DNA of 64,000 bases. It comes from UKL13-2 sp038321965 (GTDB lineage: Bacteria > Pseudomonadota > Gammaproteobacteria > Burkholderiales > Usitatibacteraceae). The stretch is from contig JBBQFL010000016.1 of assembly GCA_038321965.1 (NCBI GenBank), positions 17,952-81,951 on the forward strand, in the 5' to 3' direction. The stretch's first letter is position 1. Every line of letters begins with the position of its first letter. Below, piece by piece: positions 44,805 through 53,437 of this stretch. The notes beneath the pieces are model-generated. The model saw only the letters and a program-made list of their open reading frames with translations, was not told where the DNA came from and did no database searches. The position numbers and the translations under genes are program-made.

Positions 44805-45482
44805 ATGATCGAACATATCGAACTCAACACCGGTGCTGAACCCAAGGGCACCGTTATTTGGATGCACGGGCTCGGCGCCGACTGCTGGGACTTTGTACCG
44901 GTCGTCAAGGAGCTCGGCCTGCATGCCAGCTTGCCGCTGCGGTTCATCTTTCCGCAAGCGCCGATGCGGCCGATCACGATCAATAATTGCCAAGTGATGC
45001 CTGGCTGGTACGATATTTCGATGGCGGAATTGCAACGCAAGCCCGATGAAGCCGGCATACGGCAGTCACAGGCGTTTATCGATGAACTTATCGCGCGCGA
45101 AATCGGTCGCGGAATCCCTGCCGACAAGATCATTCTCGCCGGGTTTTCACAGGGTGGCGCCATCGCCCTGCAGGTCGGACTGCGTCATCGCGAGGCCTTG
45201 GGCGGCATCATGGCGCTGTCTACTTACCTGACGCTTGACGACTCGCTCGCGGCAGAGGCAAGCATCGCAAACGCCAACATTCCGATCCTGATGGCGCACG
45301 GTACGCAGGATCCGATTGTCCCGCTCGCGCTGGCAGTGTCTTCTCGCACCAAGTTGGAAACGCGTGGCTACAAGATCGAATGGCGCGAATTTCCAATGCC
45401 GCATTCGGTGTGCATGGAAGAAATTGAAGAAATCGGTGGGTGGATTCAGGCGCGATTCAAGTCACGGATATTGCTGGCTTAG
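44805..45482 (+). CDS. Carboxylesterase/phospholipase (alpha/beta hydrolase)
   Basis: A 225-residue cytoplasmic esterase of the lysophospholipase/acyl-protein thioesterase type. TVIWMHGLGADCWDFVPVV gives the oxyanion loop, ILAGFSQGGAIAL the nucleophilic Ser (about residue 116), HGTQDPIVP the Asp and MPHSVCMEEI the His. Length is normal for Pseudomonas-type carboxylesterases. It probably follows mog in one transcript. Confidence 0.9.
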   Translation: MIEHIELNTGAEPKGTVIWMHGLGADCWDFVPVVKELGLHASLPLRFIFPQAPMRPITINNCQVMPGWYDISMAELQRKPDEAGIRQSQAFIDELIAREIGRGIPADKIILAGFSQGGAIALQVGLRHREALGGIMALSTYLTLDDSLAAEASIANANIPILMAHGTQDPIVPLALAVSSRTKLETRGYKIEWREFPMPHSVCMEEIEEIGGWIQARFKSRILLA

Positions 45483-45551
45483 CAACCGTCTAGGATGAAA
45501 ACGCCGTCTGCGCAATCTTCCCCGACATGCCGGTGCGGTTACAATCGGTCC

Positions 45552-46310
45552 ATGTTTACACAATCCCAGCCAACCGTACTCATCCGTTGCACGACGCTAC
45601 TGGCAAGCTTCGTGGTGCTGACAATTCAATGTGTCGGCGCAATTGCGCAACAAGCCGAGTCCGGCAACGAAAAGCCCGCCAATAAACTCACGCTCGGCGC
45701 CTATCATTTTGCCAACACCGGCAACGCGAGCGATATCAACCTGCGCCATACGAACGAATTCGGCGATTTCTGGCTCGGTTACTACCAGTCAGCAAAGCGC
45801 GATGAGCATCAGGGCCGTTTCGGTTGGAACAACACATTCGATGGCGGTAACTTACGCATTACGCCTTCGGCGCAGATTGCTTCCGCAGGATACTTTAACT
45901 GGAGTGTCAACGTGGAGACCGGCGAGAACTGGTTCGTGGGCGCGGGATTGGGGCGTACCAACCTCAAACCTAACTGGAACCTCAATTTCGACCCCAACGA
46001 CTCGTGGACTGTCAGCGCGGGCTGGCGCGCCGACGGCAAGTCGTTTGCGCTGCTGTGGGTGCGAGATGATCGCGAAAACCCCGACCAGCGCCACATGCAC
46101 GCGGTTTATCGCACACCACTTCCAGACGGTCAGCGCATCACGATCGATCTGCTGCACAAACGCGGTTTGGTCGACGGCGAATCGATACGCAAGACCGGCG
46201 CCTCGCTCACGTATGACTGGCCGCGCTATTTCGTCCGGCTCGCATTCGATCCCAAAGTAAACTTCACCAATGAAGATATGTGGCGGTTTTCGGTGGGAAC
46301 GCGATTCTGA
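45552..46310 (+). CDS. Exported beta-barrel-like protein of unknown function
   Basis: A 252-residue protein with a signal peptide (about residues 1-35, ending near GAIAQQ) and a series of short amphipathic strands with alternating polar/aromatic residues, ending in MWRFSVGTRF. A C-terminal Phe after alternating residues is the mark of outer-membrane beta-barrels. I do not recognise the family. The start with the signal peptide is chosen; an ATG 19 codons earlier lies outside the export signal. Downstream of the esterase in the same direction. Confidence 0.65.
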   Translation: MFTQSQPTVLIRCTTLLASFVVLTIQCVGAIAQQAESGNEKPANKLTLGAYHFANTGNASDINLRHTNEFGDFWLGYYQSAKRDEHQGRFGWNNTFDGGNLRITPSAQIASAGYFNWSVNVETGENWFVGAGLGRTNLKPNWNLNFDPNDSWTVSAGWRADGKSFALLWVRDDRENPDQRHMHAVYRTPLPDGQRITIDLLHKRGLVDGESIRKTGASLTYDWPRYFVRLAFDPKVNFTNEDMWRFSVGTRF

Positions 46311-46353
46311 TTGCCGCCTGAATCTGTTCGTCAAATCGTTGATGCCACCAGCA

Positions 46354-46824
46354 CTAGGTTTCCCGTTGAATCCTTGACAGTGAGGCTTTCAAGTTTTCCG
46401 CCAGCGCCTGCGGCTTAAAGGTTACTCGATCCACGTAGACATGCACAAAGTGCCCCTGCGCCAACGCCGGTTCGCCGTTTTCACCATTTTCGCGAAACAG
46501 CGCAACCTCATAGCGCACACTCGAACGTCCAATCTTTGTCACGCGCAATCCGGCGTCGATCTTTTCGGGGAATGCAACCGAGGCGAAATAGCTGCAGCCG
46601 GTTTCCACCACCAGTCCGATCACCGGACTATTCACGATATCCAGCACACCTTGGGAGATAAGGTACTCATTCACGACCGTGTCGAAGTACGAATAGTAAA
46701 TAACGTTGTTGACGTGGCCATACACGTCGTTGTCCATCCAGCGGGTGGCAATCGGAAGAAAGTGCCGATAACCGCTGCGCGTCTGCGGCTGCGGTTTCGC
46801 GGCCGACGCTGTGCCGTCACTCAT
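46354..46824 (-). CDS. Acyl-CoA thioesterase, 4-hydroxybenzoyl-CoA thioesterase fold (YbgC/FadM-like)
   Basis: A 156-residue hot-dog fold thioesterase. The motif TRWMDNDVYGHVNNVIYYSY contains the catalytic Asp and the His-Val-Asn-Asn. GLVVETGCSYFASVAFPEKI is typical of the fold. It overlaps the patatin gene by four bases (ATGA), so a lipase and a thioesterase are made together. Its TAG stop lies in a sequence resembling the repeat end (AAACCTAGTGCTGG). Confidence 0.88.
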   Translation of the reverse strand: MSDGTASAAKPQPQTRSGYRHFLPIATRWMDNDVYGHVNNVIYYSYFDTVVNEYLISQGVLDIVNSPVIGLVVETGCSYFASVAFPEKIDAGLRVTKIGRSSVRYEVALFRENGENGEPALAQGHFVHVYVDRVTFKPQALAENLKASLSRIQRET

Positions 46825-48071
46825 GTCTTGATCGCCTCCATCGTATGAGTTCTTCCAGGGTCAAACGCGTACATCGGGATGACCGTCGGTAACGGGCAAG
46901 CGCCTGGGTCAAAGAAAATGGCAATTTCTTCGCGACGCTTCAATGTGTCCTCGTACCCCATCGCAATGAGCGCTTTGCAATACCGGTGATCGAAAAGCAT
47001 ATAACTAGCCAACGCCGCACCACCGCGACGCATCGCGCCGATGGATCGCATCAACAGCCGTGTTGTCCACGGCAAGTCACCGACATGTTTGAAGGCCAAT
47101 GTTTCCAGCGGCTCATTTGGACAGGCAACGCAGACATCAACATGGTGCAGATTCATACCCGATTTCTTCAACCTTTCCGGGTCGACCACGGTCAACGTCG
47201 AATTCACCCGCTGCAGCAACTCGATATCGACCGCCAGTGTGTCGAGAAAAATTGATGACATCGCGTGGCCCGCTATCTGCGCGAGCGAGGGGTAGAGTTC
47301 CCCTCTTATGCGTTCCGGCAACTCTTTAACCAGTTTTGCTGTACCCACCACAAAAACGCGCGTGGCCCCAAGGTGCAAGGCGGGGCTTACCGGCGCCATT
47401 TGGCGAATGGAGCCATCACCAAAGAATTCGCGATTGATTTTTGTCGCCGGAAAGGCGAACGGTATAGCCGAGGATGCCATCAGGTGTTCCACCCGCAACT
47501 GGCTCACGCGAATCCCGACACGTTGCGAGCGCCGCCATCCCTGTACGTCAGGCGCCGCTTGAAAAAACGCGCAGCTCTGTCCCGAGGTATAGCCCGACGC
47601 AGTTACAGAGACGGCGCGTAACACACCCGAATCGATGTGTTTAGCGATTCGCGAAAGCGGCACGTGACGTTCGATCAATTCAAGCAGCGGCGAATTGTCG
47701 AACAGGGATACCTTATGATTTTTTGTGACCGCCCCGAACAGAAACGCGGCGAGCCATTTGCCGCTGTTGCGCGCGACACCAGGAAAATCGGTGCGATATA
47801 CCTTGTCCGGCGAAAAGCTCTCCCACACGTCGAGCAAGGTGCGCACACCAAGCGCAAAGTTATCCGCATTGACTGCCAGTACTGCGGCATTGATGGCGCC
47901 AGCCGACGTGCCCGTGATAATAGGGAACGGATTTTCCTCAGGATGGCCGAGAATTTCCGAGACGGCCTTGAGCACACCCGCCTGATACGCCGCCCGTGCG
48001 CCACCGCCTTGCAGCACCAAGGCGATGCCGGGGTGTCTCGCATTCCTGGCTGTTTGTTCAGCAACGGCCAC
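46821..48071 (-). CDS. Patatin-like phospholipase
   Basis: A 416-residue lipid acyl hydrolase. ALVLQGGGARAAYQAGVLKA is the oxyanion loop, ITGTSAGAINAAVL has the nucleophile Ser in GTSAG, and FFGDGSIRQMAP holds the catalytic Asp of the DG(A/S) motif. The C-terminal 120 residues belong to the longer proteobacterial subgroup. The start is a GTG with AAGGGA nine bases ahead. Forms a pair with the thioesterase. Confidence 0.9.
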   Translation of the reverse strand: MAVAEQTARNARHPGIALVLQGGGARAAYQAGVLKAVSEILGHPEENPFPIITGTSAGAINAAVLAVNADNFALGVRTLLDVWESFSPDKVYRTDFPGVARNSGKWLAAFLFGAVTKNHKVSLFDNSPLLELIERHVPLSRIAKHIDSGVLRAVSVTASGYTSGQSCAFFQAAPDVQGWRRSQRVGIRVSQLRVEHLMASSAIPFAFPATKINREFFGDGSIRQMAPVSPALHLGATRVFVVGTAKLVKELPERIRGELYPSLAQIAGHAMSSIFLDTLAVDIELLQRVNSTLTVVDPERLKKSGMNLHHVDVCVACPNEPLETLAFKHVGDLPWTTRLLMRSIGAMRRGGAALASYMLFDHRYCKALIAMGYEDTLKRREEIAIFFDPGACPLPTVIPMYAFDPGRTHTMEAIKT

Positions 48072-48190
48072 GTTGTCGTTCCCTTCAAATACTTACCCAC
48101 CTGACTGATCCGGCGCGGCAAATGTGCAATCCGCTCCAGGCAGTTGGAATCCGCTAAGACGCCAGTTCGCAAGACACAGGATATTGCTTA

Positions 48191-49450
48191 CTACTGAGGT
48201 AGCGTACGCGTTCTGCCGAGCAGGTTGTAAACCTGCATCTGCCCTTTGCCCTTGACATGGATTTGGTGCATTTCGTCAAACGCGTAGCGGTTATGCAGTC
48301 GCCGAAAGGTGACGGCGTCAACCTGCGTGAATCCCGGCTGCGCTTCGGAAGACATGCGCGCAGCGATGTTGACTGTATCACCCCACAAGTCATAGCTAAA
48401 CTTGCGCCTGCCGATCACGCCGGCCACCACGGCACCTGTCGCGACACCGATTCTAAGATTCATTTTCTCGCCGTTTGGCGCCGTATAGCGCGAGACAAAG
48501 GCGTGCATTTCCAATGCCATGTCGGCCATTGCATCAACATACTGTGAGCTGGCAGCGCGCAAGCCGCCTGCCGCCATGTAGGCGTCACCGATCGTCTTAA
48601 TTTTTTCGATGCCGTGCCTTTCTGCCAGTACATCAAATTCCGAAAAAATATCGTTCAACAAGTGCACGGTTTCATTCGGCGACATTTCTTCCGACATGTG
48701 GGTGAAATTAACAATGTCGGCGAACATAACGGTCACATCAGCATGGCCGTCGGCAATATTGGTCTCCTGACGCTTCAACCGAATTGCAATCGGTTCCGGC
48801 AGGATATTGAGTAGCAGTCGATCGGAAAGATCTTTTTCCAGCGCGACTGCCTGACTCTGTGCCTCCACCGCCTGACGCAGCCTGCTTTTCTCGCGTGAAA
48901 AATACCACAGCAGTACATACACCATGGCAGAGATGGACACGAAATTCAGCGCAAAAAACACTGCGACCGTGCGCATGTCAAGCTGCTTGGAATCCCACTG
49001 CAACACATAGTCGAACATGCCGGACATCGCCGTCATGAATATGTAGGCTACAAACCATGGCACCGATTCGCGGGTGCCCAGAATGACGATCGCGCTGACG
49101 GGCGCGAGCAATGCCCACAGCGAGACGCCGCTCGAATTGACAAAATTGCCCATCGACCACTGAAGTACAAACGGCGTAAACAGGTACAACGATAACTGCA
49201 TCATGCAAAACATCGGCAGCTTGCGCGTCTTGAGGAAAAAGACAATCGTGCAAAGCGATGACAGCAGGAAGATCAACGGTATAAGCGTCGAGAAACGCTG
49301 GCCGAAACTCCAGTAGATCGCCAGCCATAACATGGACGCGACCATCATCAGAGCCGTGGAGAACACCAGCATGTCGCCAGCCAAGCGTTCTTCCGCGCTC
49401 AGCCCGCGCTCAAGTGCAGAATCGAAATCGAAAAATTTCTTGGCTGTCAT
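48191..49450 (-). CDS. Membrane-bound class III adenylate cyclase
   Basis: A 419-residue protein. Six membrane segments cover residues 25-180 (TALMMVASMLWLAIYW, FLLSSLCTIVFFL, YIFMTAMSGMFDYVL and others), followed by a helix with LLNILPEPIAIRLKR, the usual cyclase transducer, and a catalytic domain: VTVMFADIVNFTHMSE, IGDAYMAAGGL, RIGVATGAVVAGVIG and YDLWGDTVNIAARM. Metal Asp, Asn and Arg are all present. It probably makes cAMP in response to a membrane signal. The start chosen is the ATG giving MTAKKFF. Confidence 0.92.
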   Translation of the reverse strand: MTAKKFFDFDSALERGLSAEERLAGDMLVFSTALMMVASMLWLAIYWSFGQRFSTLIPLIFLLSSLCTIVFFLKTRKLPMFCMMQLSLYLFTPFVLQWSMGNFVNSSGVSLWALLAPVSAIVILGTRESVPWFVAYIFMTAMSGMFDYVLQWDSKQLDMRTVAVFFALNFVSISAMVYVLLWYFSREKSRLRQAVEAQSQAVALEKDLSDRLLLNILPEPIAIRLKRQETNIADGHADVTVMFADIVNFTHMSEEMSPNETVHLLNDIFSEFDVLAERHGIEKIKTIGDAYMAAGGLRAASSQYVDAMADMALEMHAFVSRYTAPNGEKMNLRIGVATGAVVAGVIGRRKFSYDLWGDTVNIAARMSSEAQPGFTQVDAVTFRRLHNRYAFDEMHQIHVKGKGQMQVYNLLGRTRTLPQ

Positions 49451-49670
49451 GCAGGTCCGCGGCCTTGTTGGTTTTATACGACGGTGGCCAGAAATGAAAA
49501 AACACACTCCCTGGATGGCAAATCGCGTGACAAAATTTGCGTGTTCAATTATGACACAACCCTTTTGGCGCTAACTTGCCCTCTCTTGCCGCGGCTCAAT
49601 TCTGCTGGCGGCTCGACGGAGTGGATGCGTTAAAATTACCGTTGCCCGCAAAAAATTTATGGAGAAAAAC

Positions 49671-50603
49671 ATGTCGATGTCCGACCGCGATGGCCTGATC
49701 TGGTACGACGGCAAGCTCGTGCAGTGGCGCGATGCCACCACCCACGTACTGACACATTCACTCCACTACGGTCTGGCGGTATTCGAAGGCGTACGGGCCT
49801 ACAAGACGGAGGCCGCGAATCTGGGTACGGCGATTTTCAGATTGAAGGAGCACACCACTCGCCTGTTCAATTCGGCCAAGATCTACCAGATGGCGATACC
49901 GTACAGTCCTGAAGAAATCATGGAAGCCCAGCGCGAAGTGGTACGCGTGAACAACCTAGAGAGCTGCTATCTGCGTCCACTGGCTTTTTACGGATCGGAA
50001 AAAATGGGCGTCTCGCCCAAGGGTGCAAAGGTCCACATCACCATCGCAGCCTGGCCTTGGGGCGCATATCTTGGCGAGGACGGACTGAAGAAAGGCATAC
50101 GCGTAAAAACCTCATCGTTCGCGCGTCATCATGTCAATGTGACCATGGCACGCGCCAAGGTTTCCTCGACGTATGCCAACTCCATCCTCGCCAATAACGA
50201 AGCCACCGACCACGGCTATGACGAAGCATTGTTGCTCGACACCGAAGGCTACGTGGCCGAAGGCGCCGGGGAAAATCTGTTCATCATCCGCGACGGCAAA
50301 ATTAGCACGCCGGAACTTACATCGGCGCTCGACGGTATTACCTGGCGCTCGATTCAAATCGTTTGTGCGGATTTGGGTATCCCGGTGGAGCCGCGCAAAA
50401 TCACGCGCGACGACGTTTACATCGCCGACGAAGCATTTTTTACCGGCACTGCTGCCGAAGTGACGCCAATTCGCGAACTCGACGGGCGCATCATTGGCGC
50501 GGGTGCGTGCGGCCCGATCACCGAAAAAATCCAGACGGCCTTTTTCGACATCGTCAACGGTCGCAACCCGAAGTATCACTCATGGCTCACGCCTGTAAAG
50601 TAA
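49671..50603 (+). CDS. ilvE: Branched-chain amino acid aminotransferase
   Basis: A 310-residue PLP enzyme of fold IV that interconverts Val, Leu, Ile and their 2-oxoacids. HYGLAVFEGVRAYKT, RPLAFYGSEKMGVSPKG, the Lys-containing TMARAKVSSTYANSILA, EGYVAEGAGENLFIIRDG and TGTAAEVTPIRELDG are standard. GGAG lies six bases before the chosen ATG. It provides the substrates of the bkd complex in this window. Followed after 14 bp by the CHCC zinc-finger gene. Confidence 0.95.
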   Translation: MSMSDRDGLIWYDGKLVQWRDATTHVLTHSLHYGLAVFEGVRAYKTEAANLGTAIFRLKEHTTRLFNSAKIYQMAIPYSPEEIMEAQREVVRVNNLESCYLRPLAFYGSEKMGVSPKGAKVHITIAAWPWGAYLGEDGLKKGIRVKTSSFARHHVNVTMARAKVSSTYANSILANNEATDHGYDEALLLDTEGYVAEGAGENLFIIRDGKISTPELTSALDGITWRSIQIVCADLGIPVEPRKITRDDVYIADEAFFTGTAAEVTPIRELDGRIIGAGACGPITEKIQTAFFDIVNGRNPKYHSWLTPVK

Positions 50604-50617
50604 CCGGGAGATAACGC

Positions 50618-50824
50618 ATGAGCACTGAAGAGCGCACCGAACTCAAGTACACCCGCATCGAAGTCACCGCGAAGGACTTGCCGCTGCACTGCCCAATGCC
50701 GTCGATGAAGCTTTGGAACACGCACCCCCGCGTCTATATTCCAATTGAGGAAACGGGCGAAGCCAAATGCCCCTATTGCGGCACCGTCTACCAATTGACC
50801 GGACCGGTAAAGCACGGTCATTGA
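50618..50824 (+). CDS. CHCC zinc-finger protein (NDUFS6-like)
   Basis: A 68-residue protein with LHCPMPSMKLWNTHPRVYIP and KCPYCGTVYQL, the zf-CHCC signature shared with the C-terminus of mitochondrial complex I subunit NDUFS6. GGGAGA precedes the ATG. In Betaproteobacteria it is commonly between ilvE and waaF. Role unsettled; a part in complex I assembly is an inference from the eukaryotic relative. Confidence 0.88.
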   Translation: MSTEERTELKYTRIEVTAKDLPLHCPMPSMKLWNTHPRVYIPIEETGEAKCPYCGTVYQLTGPVKHGH

Positions 50825-50834
50825 CGCCAGAGCA

Positions 50835-51836
50835 GTGACACGTATTCTCGTCGTCGCGCCGTCTTGGATCGGCGACGCTGTACTCTCCCAACCGCTGCTG
50901 ATGCGGTTGCGCGAACGTCGCGACAATCCTGCGATCACGGTATTGGCACCACCGTGGGTCAAGCCGGTTTATGAACGCATGCGCGAAGTCGACTGCGTGA
51001 TCGACAATCCTTTTGGACACGGCACACTGCAGCTGTCAGCACGGCGCACATTGGGCAAGAATTTCATCAATGATCATTTCGATCAAGCCTTCGTACTTCC
51101 CAACACCTTCAAATCCGCGCTGATGGTCTGGTTCGCGGACATTCCCATTCGTACTGGCTTTCGCGGCGAAAAGCGCGGCTGGATACTCAACGATTGCCGC
51201 GATCTGGACGAGCGCGCCCTGCCGACGATGGCTGAACGCTTTGCATCGTTGGCGCAAGCCAAAGACGAGCCACTTTTGCAGCAGGTGCCGCGGCCAGAGT
51301 TACGAGTCGATCTTGAGCATCGCGAGCGTACCCTCATTCGTTTGCGAATCGATCAACGCCAGCCGGTCGTGGCATTTTGTCCGGGAGCCGAATATGGCCC
51401 GGCCAAGCGCTGGCCCGCCAGGCATTTTGCCGAACTTGCGCGTTCGCTGTTTGCGGAAGGCAAACAGGTCTGGCTGCTTGGCGGCAAAGGAGACCGCGCC
51501 ATCGCCGAGGAGATCAATCAGCGCGCCGGCGGCAATTGCCGGAACCTCTGCGGCGAGACACCGCTGGGTGATGCGATCGAACTGTTGAGTCTGGCGACAC
51601 AGGTCGTTACCAACGATTCCGGTCTCATGCACATTGCGTGTGCGGTGGGCGTGCCGGTAGTGGCGCTCTACGGCTCAAGCTCTCCCGCATTCACGCCGCC
51701 GCTTTCGCCTAAAGCCAAAATTGTTTCGCTCAAACTCGAATGCAGTCCGTGTTTTGAGCGCGTCTGCCCGTTGGGACATTTCAAGTGCATGAATGACATG
51801 ACGGCTGAACAGGTAGCGCGCGAATTCGAGCACTGA
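50835..51836 (+). CDS. waaF: ADP-heptose:LPS heptosyltransferase II
   Basis: A 333-residue glycosyltransferase of family 9 that adds the second heptose of the LPS inner core. ILVVAPSWIGDAVLSQPLLM at the N-terminus, AFCPGAEYGPAKRWPARHFAEL and VTNDSGLMHIACAVGVPVVALYGSSSP (GT-B nucleotide site) are diagnostic. The Cys-rich end SPCFERVCPLGHFKCM is normal for WaaF. The start is a GTG 10 bp after the zinc-finger gene. Confidence 0.94.
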   Translation: MTRILVVAPSWIGDAVLSQPLLMRLRERRDNPAITVLAPPWVKPVYERMREVDCVIDNPFGHGTLQLSARRTLGKNFINDHFDQAFVLPNTFKSALMVWFADIPIRTGFRGEKRGWILNDCRDLDERALPTMAERFASLAQAKDEPLLQQVPRPELRVDLEHRERTLIRLRIDQRQPVVAFCPGAEYGPAKRWPARHFAELARSLFAEGKQVWLLGGKGDRAIAEEINQRAGGNCRNLCGETPLGDAIELLSLATQVVTNDSGLMHIACAVGVPVVALYGSSSPAFTPPLSPKAKIVSLKLECSPCFERVCPLGHFKCMNDMTAEQVAREFEH

Positions 51837-51888
51837 TCCGGGCATAATTTAGTCTTTGGCCAAGTACCGGCCACACAGGAGTTCCTTC

Positions 51889-52818
51889 ATGAAAAAGCTA
51901 TCTCTCTTTTCAACCCTGGCGTCACTACTGATTTCAGCCCCCGTATTCGCCGCGAGCACGGCCCCCGTAAAAGTACCAGAGCCCGAATATGTCGATGCCG
52001 TTCAACAATGGCGTGACGGCGTGGAGAAAAGCCTCCGTCGCGACAACGGCTGGCTCACGCTGGCGGGCCGCTTCATCATGAAGCCAGGCGTGAATACTTT
52101 CGGTACCGCATCGACCAACGACATCGTATTCCCGCCGGAACTCAAAGGCGCAGGACCGGATGTCATCGGCACCATCACCGTCGATACGCCAAAGAAAACC
52201 GTGACGCTAAAACTCAGCGACGGCGTGTCCATGACCAGCGACGGAAAACCCTTCTCCGGTGAACGCGAACTGAAATACGCGGCTGACAAGCGCGACTGGG
52301 TCTCGCTGGGCCGTATTTCAATGCATGTCATTGAGCGTGACGGCCGCTATGTGCTACGCCTCGCGGACAACGAGTCGCTGGTTCGCAAGAACTTCCCCGG
52401 TCGCGTCTGGTATAACGTCAACCCTGCATTCAAGGTCACTGCCAAATTCGTAGCGTACCCACCCGGGAAGAAGCTTTCCATCGTCAACGTGATCGATGAA
52501 GTGTCCGAAGAGCCCTGCCCCGGCTACGTCGAATTCACATTGAAAGGCAAGAAATACAAGATGGATGTGGTCGGTGACGACGAAGGCATGTTCTTTGTCA
52601 TGCGTGACGGCACCTCTGGCGACACCACCTATCGGCCATCGCGCTTCCTGTTCGTTGACAAAAAGCCCAAACCCAACGAAACCTTCCAGCTGGATTTCAA
52701 CAAAACCTACAACCCACCGTGCGCGTTTTCCGAATTCACCACTTGCCCGTTGCCGCCTGAGCAGAATATCTTGAAAACGCGGATTGAGGCGGGCGAGAAG
52801 TATCGAAAACTTGGCTAG
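51889..52818 (+). CDS. DUF1684 family exported protein
   Basis: A 309-residue protein with a signal peptide (KKLSLFSTLASLLISAPVFA) and the DUF1684 core: RDNGWLTLAGRFIMKPGVNTFG, RDWVSLGRISMHVIERDGRY, and the ending RFLFVDKKPKPN, QLDFNKTYNPPCAFSEFTTC with PLPPEQN. The function of DUF1684 is unknown. CAGGAG lies seven bases before the ATG. Its last codons and stop come from the repeat element B. Confidence 0.9.
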   Translation: MKKLSLFSTLASLLISAPVFAASTAPVKVPEPEYVDAVQQWRDGVEKSLRRDNGWLTLAGRFIMKPGVNTFGTASTNDIVFPPELKGAGPDVIGTITVDTPKKTVTLKLSDGVSMTSDGKPFSGERELKYAADKRDWVSLGRISMHVIERDGRYVLRLADNESLVRKNFPGRVWYNVNPAFKVTAKFVAYPPGKKLSIVNVIDEVSEEPCPGYVEFTLKGKKYKMDVVGDDEGMFFVMRDGTSGDTTYRPSRFLFVDKKPKPNETFQLDFNKTYNPPCAFSEFTTCPLPPEQNILKTRIEAGEKYRKLG

Positions 52819-52881
52819 AACGCCATTTGGCGGGGTATTTCGAGCATTTTGTCGCCAAACGCCGCGCCAGTGCTAGCGTTT
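52807..52881. repeat. Dispersed intergenic repeat (copy B), spanning two stop codons
   Basis: Reverse complement begins AAACGCTAGCACTGGCGCGG, continues CGTTTGGCGACAAAATG and CTCGAAATACCCCGCC, and ends AAATGGCGTTCTAGCCAAG. It bridges copies A/C (first 20 bases) and E (GCGGCGTT ... GAAAT ... CCGCC ... AATGGCG). The CTAG at each end supplies the TAG stop of the convergent DUF1684 and MocA-like genes. Confidence 0.65.
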
Positions 52882-53436
52882 CAAATCTGCAGGTACGTCG
52901 ATGTCCGCAAATATCCCTTCGTCATCGACACTGATTTCGTCAACCAAAGACGCTCCAGCAATGTAGATTTCCCGTGCACCCTTATCACCCGTCAGCGCTT
53001 GAAGTTGCTCGCGGTAAAAGGCTGAAAAACCCACCGGGTGCCCGCGTTTGCCACGAATCACAGGCACAACAATATTTGAGTCGTTGTCGAGCGCTGCGGC
53101 CACTGCAGCGATGGTTTCAACGCGAATTGACGGCATATCACCGAGCGCAATCAGCCAGCCGCTCGCAGCGGACGAGGCAGCCACACCGGCAGCGATGCTG
53201 GTCCCCATGCCCTCATCGGCGCGATCATTGATCACCACCTGACAGCCGCACGATTCCAACACACGAATCAATTCAGGATCGTTGCGCGTCACGGCGAAGA
53301 CATTTTTCGCGCCCGCTTGAAAAAGATTCGCTGCGGACGCTTCAACCACTCGGCGTCCATCGGGAAGTCGAGCGAGCAGTTTTTGCGAACCGAAACGCGA
53401 TGCCGATCCCGCGGCGAGGAGAAGACAGGCGATCAA
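52873..53436 (-). CDS. MocA-like molybdenum cofactor cytidylyltransferase
   Basis: A 187-residue nucleotidyltransferase of the MobA/MocA type. CLLLAAGSASRFGSQKLLA is the NTP-binding signature, LIALGDMPSI the metal-binding strand and RGKRGHPVGFSAFY the MPT-contacting loop. MocA makes the cytidine dinucleotide form of the cofactor used by molybdenum hydroxylases, which fits the hydroxylase in this operon. The start is a TTG one base after the xdhC-like stop. Its TAG stop lies in repeat copy B. Confidence 0.85.
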   Translation of the reverse strand: MIACLLLAAGSASRFGSQKLLARLPDGRRVVEASAANLFQAGAKNVFAVTRNDPELIRVLESCGCQVVINDRADEGMGTSIAAGVAASSAASGWLIALGDMPSIRVETIAAVAAALDNDSNIVVPVIRGKRGHPVGFSAFYREQLQALTGDKGAREIYIAGASLVDEISVDDEGIFADIDVPADLKR

Positions 53437-53437
53437 A

